Notes under the pieces: model-generated
Database searches by the model: none
What the model saw: the letters and a program-made list of their open reading frames with translations, nothing else
Told to the model about the DNA's origin: nothing
Shown here: positions 1-8,672 of the stretch, piece by piece
How positions within the stretch are numbered: the stretch's first letter is position 1
Layout: each line of letters starts with the position of its first letter
Position numbers and translations under genes: made by a program
Source: Gammaproteobacteria bacterium
GTDB taxonomy: Bacteria > Pseudomonadota > Gammaproteobacteria > UBA9214
NCBI GenBank assembly: GCA_030632175.1
Contig: DAOVVG010000053.1
Span: 1 to 11,190, forward strand
Direction of reading: 5' to 3'
Length of the DNA stretch: 11,190 nt

Positions 1-365
1 AAACCGGCATTTATCCAGCGCGAGGCACCATTCACCTCGACACCGACACCGGGTACCAGCACCAGCAGCAACATGGCAATGGCAGACAGCAACAACACCA
101 TACCCATGCGCTCCAGATCAACCAGTCGCATCCTGAACAACATCACCCCGACCAGCACCCCGACACCAATGTAAACAGCCTGACGGAAGGCATAGTAAAA
201 CGGCTGGCCAATTTCGCGATCGGCAAAGGTAATGGATGCCGATGACACCATCACCAGGCCCAGAGTCGTCAACACAATAACGCTGGTAACCAGCCAGGAG
301 TCAACCCGTGGCATGCGAGCATCATCTGCACCAACCCGTCTTGCCTGCTGTGCAACGGTTGCCAT
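1..365 (-). CDS. ftsW: FtsW, septal peptidoglycan glycosyltransferase (5' part only)
   Basis: The first 121 codons of a gene that runs off the left edge. The start is the ATG at 365-363, overlapping the murD stop by one base (TAATG), with a purine-rich AGGGAG about 11 nt upstream. Reading the minus strand gives a short polar cytoplasmic N-terminus (about 23 residues), then hydrophobic segments around residues 24-44, 61-80 and 88-104, and then the motif VNGASRWINAG, typical of the first periplasmic loop of FtsW/RodA (SEDS) proteins. FtsW is an inner-membrane SEDS protein that polymerises septal glycan strands from lipid II together with FtsI. Position directly after murD is the standard dcw place for ftsW, which favours FtsW over RodA. 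The 3' two thirds, with most of the transmembrane segments, are not visible. Confidence 0.93.
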   Translation of the reverse strand, partial: MATVAQQARRVGADDARMPRVDSWLVTSVIVLTTLGLVMVSSASITFADREIGQPFYYAFRQAVYIGVGVLVGVMLFRMRLVDLERMGMVLLLSAIAMLLLVLVPGVGVEVNGASRWINAG

Positions 366-1711
366 TAGCGCACTGACTCCCTGACAGCTTGCATGAAGAC
401 TTCTCCACGCGCTTCAAAATCCCGGTACATATCGGTACTGGCACAGGCGGGTGACAACAGCACGCAATCACCTGGCTGCGCCATTTCGGCCGCCATCTGT
501 ACGGCCTGTGTCATGTCGTTCGCCTGCCGTACCGGTACCACTGCCTGCAGTACCGTTTCGAGCAGAGCCGCATCCTTGCCAATCAACACCGCTCCCTGTC
601 CCTTGCGCTGCATTGCATCTGCAAGTGGTGAAAAATCTGCACCCTTGCCATCACCCCCGGCAATCAACACGACCTTTCCATCCACCCCGTCAATAGCAGC
701 CAGCGTGGCGCCGACGTTGGTGCCTTTTGAATCATTAAACCAGCGCACACCATGCTGCTCGTGAACGTACTGCATGCGGTGCGGCAGACCCTGAAATTCG
801 CCCAGCGTCTCAACCATGGCAGCCAAAGGCAGGCCGGCGGCCTCACCCAGTGCCAGTGCAGCCAGTGCATTCAGGCGGTTGTGGCGTCCGACCATGCGTA
901 TTGCAGCCGCCGGCATGATCGGTATGTCCCCGCGTGCCAGCCAGCTCTCGCCGGCATGCTGCAGCAGTCCGTACTCCCCGGCAGCCGGCACCTGTTCGGT
1001 AAAGCCAACCAGCGGACGCTGCCCGTCAGCCAGTGCGGCCGCAACCGGATCATCAAGATTGACCACCTGCAGCCCGGCATTTTGATAGACCGCCTGTTTC
1101 GCGGCCGCATAATGCTGCAGGTCACGATAACGGTCGAGGTGATCATCACTGATATTCAATACCACCGAGGCCTGCGGCTGCAGCGAATGCAGGGTCTCCA
1201 GCTGAAAACTGGACAATTCCAGCACATACAGGTCCGGCTCGTTCGCCGTGATCAGATCCAGTGCCGGAGTACCGATATTGCCACCGGTCCGCACCTCGAC
1301 ACCCGCGCGTCGCGCCATCGCACTCAGCAGGGTAACGACCGTGCTCTTGCCATTGGAACCGGTAACGGCAATCACCGGCGCCCTGGCTGCCTGTGCAAAC
1401 AGTTCAATGTCACCAATGACCGGCACCTGTCTTGCCAGAGCGGCCACAATCTGCGGTTCTTCCATTGAGACACCGGGGCTGATCACAATCTGTTCGGCGC
1501 GCTCAAAAGCGTCCCTGTGAAATCCGCCGAGGAACAGCGCCACATCATCCGGCAGCTCGGAGCGCGAACGCTCCAGTCCCGGCGGCTGTTCACGACTGTC
1601 GACAACCGCCACGGGCACACCCTGGCGCGACAGGTAGCGCGCCACGGACAAACCCGTTTTACCGAGTCCAATCACCAGCGTTCTGCACGCCTTGTCAAAC
1701 ATCTCTGTCAT
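365..1711 (-). CDS. murD: UDP-N-acetylmuramoyl-L-alanine--D-glutamate ligase (MurD)
   Basis: Cytoplasmic ATP-dependent ligase that adds D-glutamate to UDP-MurNAc-L-Ala, the second amino-acid step of peptidoglycan precursor synthesis. It has the three-domain Mur ligase plan: an N-terminal Rossmann-like UDP-binding domain with GLGKTG near the start, the ATP P-loop GSNGKST (residues about 118-124 from the chosen start), the LELSSFQLE and DDHLDRY segments of the central domain, GRHNRLNALAA, and the C-terminal DSKGTNVGA and LLSPACAS motifs. The start is uncertain. The frame is open upstream through an ATG at 1732 and a TTG at 1735, none with a good Shine-Dalgarno sequence. I chose the ATG at 1711 (448 aa) because it leaves about 14 residues before GLGKTG, close to the E. 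coli protein. The gap to mraY (76 nt here, 52 nt with the TTG start) is the widest in the operon. The TAA stop overlaps the ftsW start. Confidence 0.96.
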   Translation of the reverse strand: MTEMFDKACRTLVIGLGKTGLSVARYLSRQGVPVAVVDSREQPPGLERSRSELPDDVALFLGGFHRDAFERAEQIVISPGVSMEEPQIVAALARQVPVIGDIELFAQAARAPVIAVTGSNGKSTVVTLLSAMARRAGVEVRTGGNIGTPALDLITANEPDLYVLELSSFQLETLHSLQPQASVVLNISDDHLDRYRDLQHYAAAKQAVYQNAGLQVVNLDDPVAAALADGQRPLVGFTEQVPAAGEYGLLQHAGESWLARGDIPIMPAAAIRMVGRHNRLNALAALALGEAAGLPLAAMVETLGEFQGLPHRMQYVHEQHGVRWFNDSKGTNVGATLAAIDGVDGKVVLIAGGDGKGADFSPLADAMQRKGQGAVLIGKDAALLETVLQAVVPVRQANDMTQAVQMAAEMAQPGDCVLLSPACASTDMYRDFEARGEVFMQAVRESVR

Positions 1712-1787
1712 GACTATTGCCGGAACCGCCATCAATCAAGGCTCGTTAAAACAACTGCACTGTTTATATTTGGCTGCATGTCTTGCA

Positions 1788-2870
1788 CTAGCGAATCTTC
1801 AGGGTCGCCAGACCAACCAGCACAAGAATCACGGTAATAATCCAGAAACGCACAATGACGCGCGGTTCCGGCCACCCTTTCAGTTCAAAATGATGATGCA
1901 ACGGCGCCATATGGAAAATGCGCCGCCCGGTCAGTTTGTACGAAGCCACCTGCAGGATGACCGAAACGGTCTCCATCACAAACACACCACCCATCACCAT
2001 GAACACCAGTTCCTGTCGTACCAGCACGGCGACGATACCCAGTGCCGCGCCCAGTGCCAGGGCACCCACATCTCCCATAAAGACCATGGCGGGATACGCG
2101 TTAAACCAGAGAAAACCCAGACCCGCTCCAACCAGCGCGCCGCAAAAAACAACCACCTCGGAGGCATCGCGGATATAAGGGATCCCCAGGTAAACGGAAA
2201 ACTTTACGTTACCGGTGGTATAGGCAAACACGGCGAGGGCACCGGCAATCAACACCGTCGGCAGAATGGCCAGACCGTCAAGACCGTCCGTCAGGTTGAC
2301 GGCATTACTGGAACCGACAATGACAAAATAGACCAGCACCACATACATCCAGCCCAGATCGATCGCGATATCCTTGAAGAATGGCACAATCAGTGCAGTC
2401 TCGGCAGGCGTCGTTGAAGTGAGATACAGAAAGATCGACACGCTGAGGGCAACCACGGACTGCCAGAAGATCTTGCTGCGCGCCGACAGACCATGTGAAT
2501 TCTTCAGCACCAGCTTCTTGTAATCATCCACCCAGCCAATGGCACCGAACAATGTCGTTGTCACCAGCATCACCCAGACATAACGATTACCCAGGTCCGC
2601 CCACAGCAAGGTCGCAACTACAACGGCGACCAGTATCAGTGCGCCACCCATGGTTGGCGTGCCCGCTTTCACGAGGTGTGTTTGCGGACCGTCATCACGC
2701 ACCCGCTGCCCGATCTGGTAGCGACCCAGCCGGCGTATCATCTCCGGACCCACCACAAAGGAAATCACCAATGCCGTCAACACACCGAGAATTGCCCGCA
2801 GCGTCAGGTACTGGAAAACGTTAAATCCGCTGTGGTACTGACTCAGGTATTCGGCCAAATAAAACAACAT
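1788..2870 (-). CDS. mraY: Phospho-N-acetylmuramoyl-pentapeptide-transferase (MraY)
   Basis: Integral inner-membrane enzyme that transfers phospho-MurNAc-pentapeptide from the UDP precursor to undecaprenyl phosphate, forming lipid I. The 360-aa protein equals the length of E. coli MraY and shows its family motifs: SGFNVFQYLTLRA near the N-terminus, DGPQTHLVKAGTPTMGG, the aspartate-rich VDDYKK active-site segment, NAVNLTDGLDGLA, FLWFNAYPA with FMGDVGALALG, and the PLHHHFELKGWPE motif before the last transmembrane helix. About ten hydrophobic helices are apparent. The open frame extends 17 codons further upstream (to 2921), but that part overlaps the end of murF in another frame. The ATG at 2870 sits one base after the murF TGA and gives the canonical N-terminus, so it is preferred. 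An AGGAG lies about 12 nt upstream, rather far, so coupling to murF translation is likely. Confidence 0.98.
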   Translation of the reverse strand: MLFYLAEYLSQYHSGFNVFQYLTLRAILGVLTALVISFVVGPEMIRRLGRYQIGQRVRDDGPQTHLVKAGTPTMGGALILVAVVVATLLWADLGNRYVWVMLVTTTLFGAIGWVDDYKKLVLKNSHGLSARSKIFWQSVVALSVSIFLYLTSTTPAETALIVPFFKDIAIDLGWMYVVLVYFVIVGSSNAVNLTDGLDGLAILPTVLIAGALAVFAYTTGNVKFSVYLGIPYIRDASEVVVFCGALVGAGLGFLWFNAYPAMVFMGDVGALALGAALGIVAVLVRQELVFMVMGGVFVMETVSVILQVASYKLTGRRIFHMAPLHHHFELKGWPEPRVIVRFWIITVILVLVGLATLKIR

Positions 2871-2871
2871 G

Positions 2872-4230
2872 TCAGTGCATTTCTCCTGCTTTCGGTTTCG
2901 CACCCAGGGCGGCAACGACACGTTCCATACGCATGCGCCGCGACCCTTTCACCAGAATATGCAGCGGGCCGGCAAGCTCGTTGCGCAAGACTGTTATCAG
3001 TTCATCCATCGTCCGGTACGCACCACCCGGTCCATCAAAAGCGGTGACCGCTGCCTGCGCAAGTTCACCCAGTCCATACAGCCGGGTGACGCCGGCCTCC
3101 CGGGCCTGACGACCGGCGGCACTGTGCAATGCAGCAGCACCGGTACCGAGTTCGCCCATATCACCGAGCACCAGCCACGAATCACCCTCCGCCAGCACCA
3201 GCACATCCAGTGCAACCTGCAGTGATTCGGGGTTTGCGTTATAGGTGTCATCAATGAGCGTGACGTCGCCCGGCAGAGAATGAATATTGAAGCGACCGGC
3301 AACCGGTGACAGTGACTCCAGACCGGCTTTCACTGCGCCCGGATCAGCCCCTGCAGCCTGTGCCGCAGCACAGGCCGCCAGCGCATTCATAACATTGTGC
3401 CGACCTGGCAGGGCCAGACGAAACTCAATGCTGCCAGCCGGCGTGTGCAGACGCACATCACTGCCGCTTGCATCACCCTGCCAGTCCGCCGTGACTTCGG
3501 CACCCTGCAAACCAAATTCCACCACGCGGCAATGCGCCGCAAGCTTGCGCCACAACGGCGCAAAAGGGTCATCAGCATTAATAATTGCCACACCGTCCTT
3601 GCCAAGACGCGCAAATACCTCACCCTTGGCTTTGGCAACACCTTCCAGATCACCGAAGCCCTCAAGGTGCGCTGATCCGGCATTGGTGACAACAGCAATG
3701 GTCGGTTGCGCAATACCGGCCAGGTAATCAATTTCGCCCGGATGATTGGCACCCATTTCAAGCACCGCAAAGCGGTCATTCGCACCAAGGCGGGCCAGCG
3801 TCAGCGGCAACCCGATATCGTTGTTCAAATTTCCCTGCGTTGCCAGGGTATCGCCACAATGCGAAAGCACAGCCGCCGTCATGGCACGTACCGTGGTCTT
3901 GCCGTTACTGCCGGTAATCGCAACCACCGGCAGTGAAAACTGTTGCCGCCAGTGCGCACTCAAACTACCCAGCGCCAGGCGTGTATCTGCCACCTCGATT
4001 TGCGGCAGTTCAGACTCACAGGGATGTGCAACGGCCGCTGCCACCGCACCCTGCTCACGTGCAGTCTCAATAAAGCCGTGGCCATCGAAGTTGGGGCCCT
4101 GCAAGGCAAAAAACAGTGCGCCGGGCTGCAGCTGGCGCGTGTCGGTACTGACACCCTTGAACGGCATATCAGATCCCGTGTAGTGACCGGCAAGAACCTT
4201 TGCGGCTTCTGACAATTGCATAGTCATCAT
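2872..4230 (-). CDS. murF: UDP-N-acetylmuramoyl-tripeptide--D-alanyl-D-alanine ligase (MurF)
   Basis: Cytoplasmic ATP-dependent ligase that adds the D-Ala-D-Ala dipeptide to complete UDP-MurNAc-pentapeptide, the substrate of MraY encoded next. Visible features are the N-terminal GVSTDTRQLQPGALFFAL segment of the MurE/MurF N-domain, the P-loop GSNGKTT (residues about 107-113), the central EMGANHPGEI and NAGSAHLEGFG motifs, GRHNVMNALAA, and the C-terminal IDDTYNANPES and LGDMGELG motifs. The start is ambiguous. The ATG at 4230 makes an ATGA overlap with the murE stop, like the two junctions before it, and gives 452 aa. ATGs at 4227 and 4221 follow in frame, and the one at 4221 has the better placed AGGA (8 nt upstream). 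The frame also opens at 4239. The product is little affected by the choice. Confidence 0.97.
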   Translation of the reverse strand: MMTMQLSEAAKVLAGHYTGSDMPFKGVSTDTRQLQPGALFFALQGPNFDGHGFIETAREQGAVAAAVAHPCESELPQIEVADTRLALGSLSAHWRQQFSLPVVAITGSNGKTTVRAMTAAVLSHCGDTLATQGNLNNDIGLPLTLARLGANDRFAVLEMGANHPGEIDYLAGIAQPTIAVVTNAGSAHLEGFGDLEGVAKAKGEVFARLGKDGVAIINADDPFAPLWRKLAAHCRVVEFGLQGAEVTADWQGDASGSDVRLHTPAGSIEFRLALPGRHNVMNALAACAAAQAAGADPGAVKAGLESLSPVAGRFNIHSLPGDVTLIDDTYNANPESLQVALDVLVLAEGDSWLVLGDMGELGTGAAALHSAAGRQAREAGVTRLYGLGELAQAAVTAFDGPGGAYRTMDELITVLRNELAGPLHILVKGSRRMRMERVVAALGAKPKAGEMH

Positions 4231-5762
4231 CCTGACCATTCCCGCGCAATAGCCATGACACGTTCCCGGTCGCTGAACGGAACCACCTTGGTACCAAGCA
4301 GCTGCACTGTTTCATGGCCCTTGCCGGCAATCAGCACGATGTCACTGGCACCGGCCTGCTGCACTGCGCAGGAAATTGCATCGCCACGATCGTGTTCAAT
4401 ATGCACTCTGCCGGGTTGTTTCAGTCCGGAACAAATGTCCTCGATAATCTTTTGCGCATCTTCGGTGCGCGGATTGTCATCAGTCAGTACCACCTGGTCC
4501 GCAAAACGTTCTGCAACGGCACCCATCAGCGGGCGCTTGCCGTGATCACGGTCGCCGCCCGCACCAAACACGCACCACAACCTGCCACTGCAGTGTGCAC
4601 GCAGCGACTGCAAGGCAGCTTCGAGCGCACCGGGAGTATGGGCATAGTCCACCACAACCAGCGGACGACCCTCACCCATATCAAAACGTTCCATGCGGCC
4701 CGGCACGGTACGGGTAGCGGCAAGACGTCGCATGGCCTCTTCGAACGGCAGACCGGAAACACACAGGCTGGCCAGTGTGGCCAGCAGGTTGCTGGCGTTG
4801 AAACGTCCCAGCAAAGCACATTGCAGCGTGCCACTACCCCATGGCGTCAGTACATCCATACGTAACCCACTGGCATCAAAGTGCAAGTTACGCCCAATCA
4901 CCCATTGCGCCGGAAAGCGCGTACGAAACGGTTCGTTCTCCAGCCGGTAAGCGACCGGCGCCACACCCGGTGGTATGGCATCCAGCAAGGCACTGCCAAA
5001 CTTGTCATCGGCATTAATAACGGCGTAACGCAGCCCTTCACTGTGAAACAGCTTGCGCTTGGCATCTGCATACGCTTCAACGTTGCCGTGGTAATCCAGA
5101 TGGTCGCGAGTCAGATTTGTCAGCACAGCCAGATCAAAAGTCACGCCACGAACACGTCCCTGATCCATCGCGTGTGAGGAAACTTCTGAAACCACGCAGC
5201 GGGCACCCTTTTGCTGCATGGATGACAAGGCCTGCTGCAAGGTCAACGCATCCGGTGTTGTATGGGTTCCCGCAGACAACTCGCCGTACAATCCGTAACC
5301 CAGCGTACCGACAACACCACAGCGGCGGTCATCGCTGTTCAGTGCCTGCGCAATAAAATGACAGCAAGAAGTTTTGCCGTCTGTGCCGGTCACGCCAATC
5401 ATGAACAGACCGCGCGATGGATGGCCGTAAAAGCGGTCGGCGATCAGACCAACCGAGTGACCCAGATCAGGTACTGCAACAACCGGCACCGGCAACAGCG
5501 CCGCTGTTTCCGCAAGACTGGCATTATCATCGACCGGTTCCCAGGCGACAGCAACCGCACCCAGCGCAATCGCCTGCCGTGCATGCTGCAGTCCGTGCAC
5601 CTGCGCTCCGGAAACCGCCATAAACAAATCGCCCGCCTGTACCTTGCGACTGTCGAGCGCCAGCCCGGAGACGGCGATGTCACGGCTTACATTCACACCT
5701 TCGATCCCCTGCAGCAACCGCGCGAGGGTATGTTCTGCCGTCAGCAACTCTGCGGTCATCAT
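4227..5762 (-). CDS. murE: UDP-N-acetylmuramoyl-L-alanyl-D-glutamate--2,6-diaminopimelate ligase (MurE)
   Basis: Cytoplasmic ATP-dependent ligase for the third residue of the peptidoglycan stem peptide. The 511-aa protein has the N-terminal LDSRKVQAGDLFMAV segment, the P-loop GTDGKTS (126-132), the TTPDALTLQ and SEVSSHAMDQGR substrate segments, TNLTRDHLDYHG, the region of the lysine that is carbamylated in the family (YADAKRKLF, near 235), the DYAHTPGALE motif, and VFGAGGDRDHGKRP. DNPR at 429-432 is the signature of enzymes that add meso-diaminopimelate rather than lysine, fitting a Gram-negative wall. The P-loop has Asp and Ser where E. coli has Asn and Thr, a conservative variation. The start ATG overlaps the ftsI stop by 4 nt. 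A strong GGAGGAG lies 5 nt upstream of this ATG and 8 nt from the next codon, also ATG, so either may be used. Confidence 0.98.
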   Translation of the reverse strand: MMTAELLTAEHTLARLLQGIEGVNVSRDIAVSGLALDSRKVQAGDLFMAVSGAQVHGLQHARQAIALGAVAVAWEPVDDNASLAETAALLPVPVVAVPDLGHSVGLIADRFYGHPSRGLFMIGVTGTDGKTSCCHFIAQALNSDDRRCGVVGTLGYGLYGELSAGTHTTPDALTLQQALSSMQQKGARCVVSEVSSHAMDQGRVRGVTFDLAVLTNLTRDHLDYHGNVEAYADAKRKLFHSEGLRYAVINADDKFGSALLDAIPPGVAPVAYRLENEPFRTRFPAQWVIGRNLHFDASGLRMDVLTPWGSGTLQCALLGRFNASNLLATLASLCVSGLPFEEAMRRLAATRTVPGRMERFDMGEGRPLVVVDYAHTPGALEAALQSLRAHCSGRLWCVFGAGGDRDHGKRPLMGAVAERFADQVVLTDDNPRTEDAQKIIEDICSGLKQPGRVHIEHDRGDAISCAVQQAGASDIVLIAGKGHETVQLLGTKVVPFSDRERVMAIAREWSG

Positions 5763-7471
5763 GCAGGCTCCTCCCCGTTAGCGCGCCGGGTCTGCAACAA
5801 GGGCAGGTCGTCAGGAGGAATAGCCATCAGGCGCAATGCACCCGACATGACCCTGGAAAACACCGGTGCCGCAATCTGGCCACCGTAGTACTTGCCATTG
5901 CGCGGCTCATCAACCATGACCACCATTGCAAACCGCGGATCACTGGCCGGCACCATACCGGCGAACACCGCCAGGTACTTGTTGCTTGAATAACCGCCGG
6001 GCGCTGATTTCTTTACCGTGCCGGTTTTGCCGGCAACTCGATAACCGGCAATGCGTGCCTGCGGTGCGGTACCGTCAGGTCCTGCAGCCTCCTCGAGCAT
6101 GGCGCGCACCTGGCGCGCAATATCTGCCGGCATGACCCGGCGCTCTTCAGATACATCACCCTCGCTCAGGAAGGTCACCGAACGCTTGATGCCATCAGTG
6201 GCCAGCACTGCATAAGCCTGCGCCAGTTGCAGCGCTGTTACGGAAACGCCATAACCATAGGCAAGCGTTGCCGTCTCAATCTGGTTCCAGCCTCCGTGAT
6301 GACTCAACAGACCGGTGGCCTCACCCGGAAATCCACTGTAGGTCTGTGTACCAAATCCGATATCGCTCAACATGGTCCAGATATCTTCCGCCGGCAGGGT
6401 AAGTGCTATTTTTGTGATGCCGACATTGCTGGACTTGCGCAGCACGCCAGTAACATCCAGTTGGCCGTAATCATGTACATCGCGCACCGTGTTGACGCCG
6501 ACGCGAAACCAGCCGGGAGAAGTACTGACCGGTGTTTCCGGACGAAAACGTCCGCTCTGCAACGCAGCTGCCACGATAAAGGGCTTCATGGTTGAACCCG
6601 GCTCGAAGACATCCGTTGCTGCGCGGTTGCGCATGTGACTGCTGCGCAACTGTTGCCGGTTATTCGGATTGAACGACGGCTGGTTCACCATGGCGAGAAC
6701 TTCACCACTCTTCACATCCAGCACGACCGCAGAAGCAGCGCGCGCATTATGTTCTTTCATGACGGCCTTGAGTTCACGATAGGCCAGATACTGAATGCGC
6801 CTGTCGATGCTGAGCGCGAGATCCTTGCCCGGATGCGGGCGGCTGATACTTTCCACATCCTCAATGATGTGATGGCGGCCGTCCTTGATGACACGCTTGG
6901 CGCCCGGCTCTCCGCCAAGCCAGTCTTCATAAGCCAGCTCCAGCCCTTCCTGGCCGACGTCGTCAATGTTGGTAAAACCGACAATGTGTGCCGCCACTTC
7001 ACCACCCGGGTAATAACGCCGGTACTCGCGCTGCAGATAAACACCCGGCACCTTCAGTGCCGACACCTGCTCTGCCAGCGCCGGGCTGACATGACGTTTG
7101 AGGTAAACAAATTCGCGGTCGGCACGACTCGCCAGCAAACGTTTCACCTTTGCGTTATCCAGTGACAGCAGCTTCGCCAGCTCGGGAATCCGCTGCTGCT
7201 CGCCACCCAGCTCCTGCGGATTCACCCACACCGACTCGACCTGCGTACTGACAGCCAGCGGATCACCGTTACGGTCCTGTATCACACCCCGGTGTGCCGG
7301 CAGGCTGACCACGCGCAGATGCCGCGCCTCTCCCTGCGACAACAAAAATTCCTTGTCCAGCACCTGCAGGCAAACCGCCCGCCATACCAGCGTAACCGCA
7401 GCAAGCCCCATGCAGAGATAGATAAACACACGACGACCCCGGTAGATTCCGTTGCTGCTGTCAAGCTTCAT
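5759..7471 (-). CDS. ftsI: Peptidoglycan D,D-transpeptidase FtsI (penicillin-binding protein 3)
   Basis: Septum-specific class B penicillin-binding protein that cross-links new peptidoglycan in partnership with FtsW. The 570-aa protein has a short cytoplasmic N-terminus, one membrane anchor at about residues 15-34, and a periplasmic pedestal domain starting with the RGVIQDRNGDPLA motif (61-73). The transpeptidase domain carries all three catalytic motifs: STMK (nucleophile Ser293, Lys296), SSN (347-349) and KTGT (482-485). Length and motif spacing match E. coli PBP3 (588 aa), with a slightly shorter C-terminus. No motif is broken, so it should be active and beta-lactam binding. The ATG overlaps the ftsL stop by 4 nt and no good Shine-Dalgarno sequence is seen, so translation is probably coupled to ftsL. 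It also overlaps murE by 4 nt. Confidence 0.98.
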   Translation of the reverse strand: MKLDSSNGIYRGRRVFIYLCMGLAAVTLVWRAVCLQVLDKEFLLSQGEARHLRVVSLPAHRGVIQDRNGDPLAVSTQVESVWVNPQELGGEQQRIPELAKLLSLDNAKVKRLLASRADREFVYLKRHVSPALAEQVSALKVPGVYLQREYRRYYPGGEVAAHIVGFTNIDDVGQEGLELAYEDWLGGEPGAKRVIKDGRHHIIEDVESISRPHPGKDLALSIDRRIQYLAYRELKAVMKEHNARAASAVVLDVKSGEVLAMVNQPSFNPNNRQQLRSSHMRNRAATDVFEPGSTMKPFIVAAALQSGRFRPETPVSTSPGWFRVGVNTVRDVHDYGQLDVTGVLRKSSNVGITKIALTLPAEDIWTMLSDIGFGTQTYSGFPGEATGLLSHHGGWNQIETATLAYGYGVSVTALQLAQAYAVLATDGIKRSVTFLSEGDVSEERRVMPADIARQVRAMLEEAAGPDGTAPQARIAGYRVAGKTGTVKKSAPGGYSSNKYLAVFAGMVPASDPRFAMVVMVDEPRNGKYYGGQIAAPVFSRVMSGALRLMAIPPDDLPLLQTRRANGEEPA

Positions 7472-7737
7472 GGTTTTACAATCACCATATTGTCTGCTGC
7501 CAGGTTGACCATACCGAGCTGATTGCGTGCAGCACGCTCAACCTTTCCCTGCGTTGTCAGGGTACCCTGCTCCAGCTGCAGCTGTCCCCATTCAACATCC
7601 ATGCTGTCGCGCTCATTAGCCAGCGCCTGCAGTTCGATAAACAGTTCGCGTCCGGTATGTTTCGAATAGACCACACCGACAGCACTAACAACGACCACCA
7701 GCAACATCACCAGCAGATTGACCGGCCGTGCATTCAT
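7468..7737 (-). CDS. ftsL: Cell division protein FtsL
   Basis: A small 89-aa bitopic membrane protein. It has a short cytoplasmic tail, one very hydrophobic segment at about residues 7-24 (rich in Val and Leu), and a periplasmic part at about 28-65 with heptad-like spacing of Leu and other hydrophobic residues that suggests a coiled coil, followed by an ARNQLGM motif typical of the FtsL/FtsB-like fold. FtsL forms the FtsQLB complex, which links early division proteins to FtsW-FtsI and triggers septal synthesis. Sequence conservation in this family is low; the call rests on size, topology and the exact place between rsmH and ftsI. The ATG overlaps the rsmH stop by 4 nt and has a GGAG 8 nt upstream, inside the end of rsmH. 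Confidence 0.93.
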   Translation of the reverse strand: MNARPVNLLVMLLVVVVSAVGVVYSKHTGRELFIELQALANERDSMDVEWGQLQLEQGTLTTQGKVERAARNQLGMVNLAADNMVIVKP

Positions 7738-8669
7738 TGCAGCCGCTCCGCCACCCGCAACACAGCACTGCGTGCACGCGGGTTACGCTCCACCTCGGCA
7801 TCGCTTGCACGAATAGCCTTGCCCACCGGCTTCAGGCGCGGCACATAATCCATGCCGGCAAGCGGGAACTCGGGCGGCGCCGGCTCACCGCGATACTCAT
7901 CACGAATAAAGCGCTTCACAATGCGATCTTCCAGCGAATGAAAACTGATGACAGCCATACGTCCGTGCGGCGCCAGCACCTCGATCACCTGATCAAGCAC
8001 AGAGGTAATTTCATCCAGTTCGTTATTTACGAAAATTCTGATTGCCTGGAAACTTCTGGTTGCCGGATGCTTGTTCTTTTCACGCACCGGCACTGCCGCC
8101 GCGACCAGTTCGGCAAGTTGTCGCGTTGTTCGCAACGGACTTTCATGACGCGTTTCAACAATGGAGCGTGCTATGCGACGCGAGAAGCGTTCTTCGCCAT
8201 AGGTCTTCAGTACGCGGCCGATCTCACTTTCAGCAGCCGTCTCCAGCCACTGGGAAGCACTGATACCGGAAGAGGGATCCATACGCATATCGAGTGGTCC
8301 GTCTTCGGAAAAACTGAAACCACGGGAAGCGTCATCAAGCTGGGGGGAAGAAACACCCAGGTCCAGCAGCAGGCCGTTGACCCTGCCCTGCAACTGCCGC
8401 CGTGCAATCATGTTGCTCAGCATGGTGAAGGCACCCTGTTCAATTTCGAAACGCGGGTCCGCACCGAATTGCTGTTCTGCCGAACGTATCGCCTCAGGGT
8501 CCTTGTCCATGGCCAGCAATCGTCCCTCTGGTCCAAGCACCGCGAGAATTGCGCCTGCATGACCTCCGCGACCAAAGGTTCCATCAACGTAAACACCATC
8601 CGGTTTTATTGAAAGTCCAGTCAGCACCTCTGCAAGAAGTACCGGCTGATGCGAATATTCTACTGTCAC
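7734..8669 (-). CDS. rsmH: 16S rRNA (cytosine(1402)-N(4))-methyltransferase RsmH (MraW)
   Basis: SAM-dependent methyltransferase that modifies N4 of C1402 in the decoding centre of 16S rRNA. The 311-aa protein starts with the family's YSHQPVLLAEVL segment, followed by the SAM-binding VDGTFGRGGHAGAIL (28-42), the MDKDPEA acidic motif, LDLGVSSPQLDDASRGFSF (102-120), the FHSLEDRIVKRF motif and the C-terminal NPRARSAVLRVAE. The start codon is GTG at 8669-8667, only 3 nt after the mraZ stop, with no recognisable Shine-Dalgarno sequence, so coupling to mraZ translation is likely. No alternative start fits better, because the conserved N-terminus begins at once. It overlaps ftsL by 4 nt. Confidence 0.98.
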   Translation of the reverse strand: MTVEYSHQPVLLAEVLTGLSIKPDGVYVDGTFGRGGHAGAILAVLGPEGRLLAMDKDPEAIRSAEQQFGADPRFEIEQGAFTMLSNMIARRQLQGRVNGLLLDLGVSSPQLDDASRGFSFSEDGPLDMRMDPSSGISASQWLETAAESEIGRVLKTYGEERFSRRIARSIVETRHESPLRTTRQLAELVAAAVPVREKNKHPATRSFQAIRIFVNNELDEITSVLDQVIEVLAPHGRMAVISFHSLEDRIVKRFIRDEYRGEPAPPEFPLAGMDYVPRLKPVGKAIRASDAEVERNPRARSAVLRVAERLQ

Positions 8670-8672
8670 GAA

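Noticed and set aside
2871..2921. 17-codon N-terminal extension of MraY
   Set aside because: It overlaps the end of murF in another frame and has no counterpart in the family; the ATG at 2870 gives the exact usual length of 360 aa.
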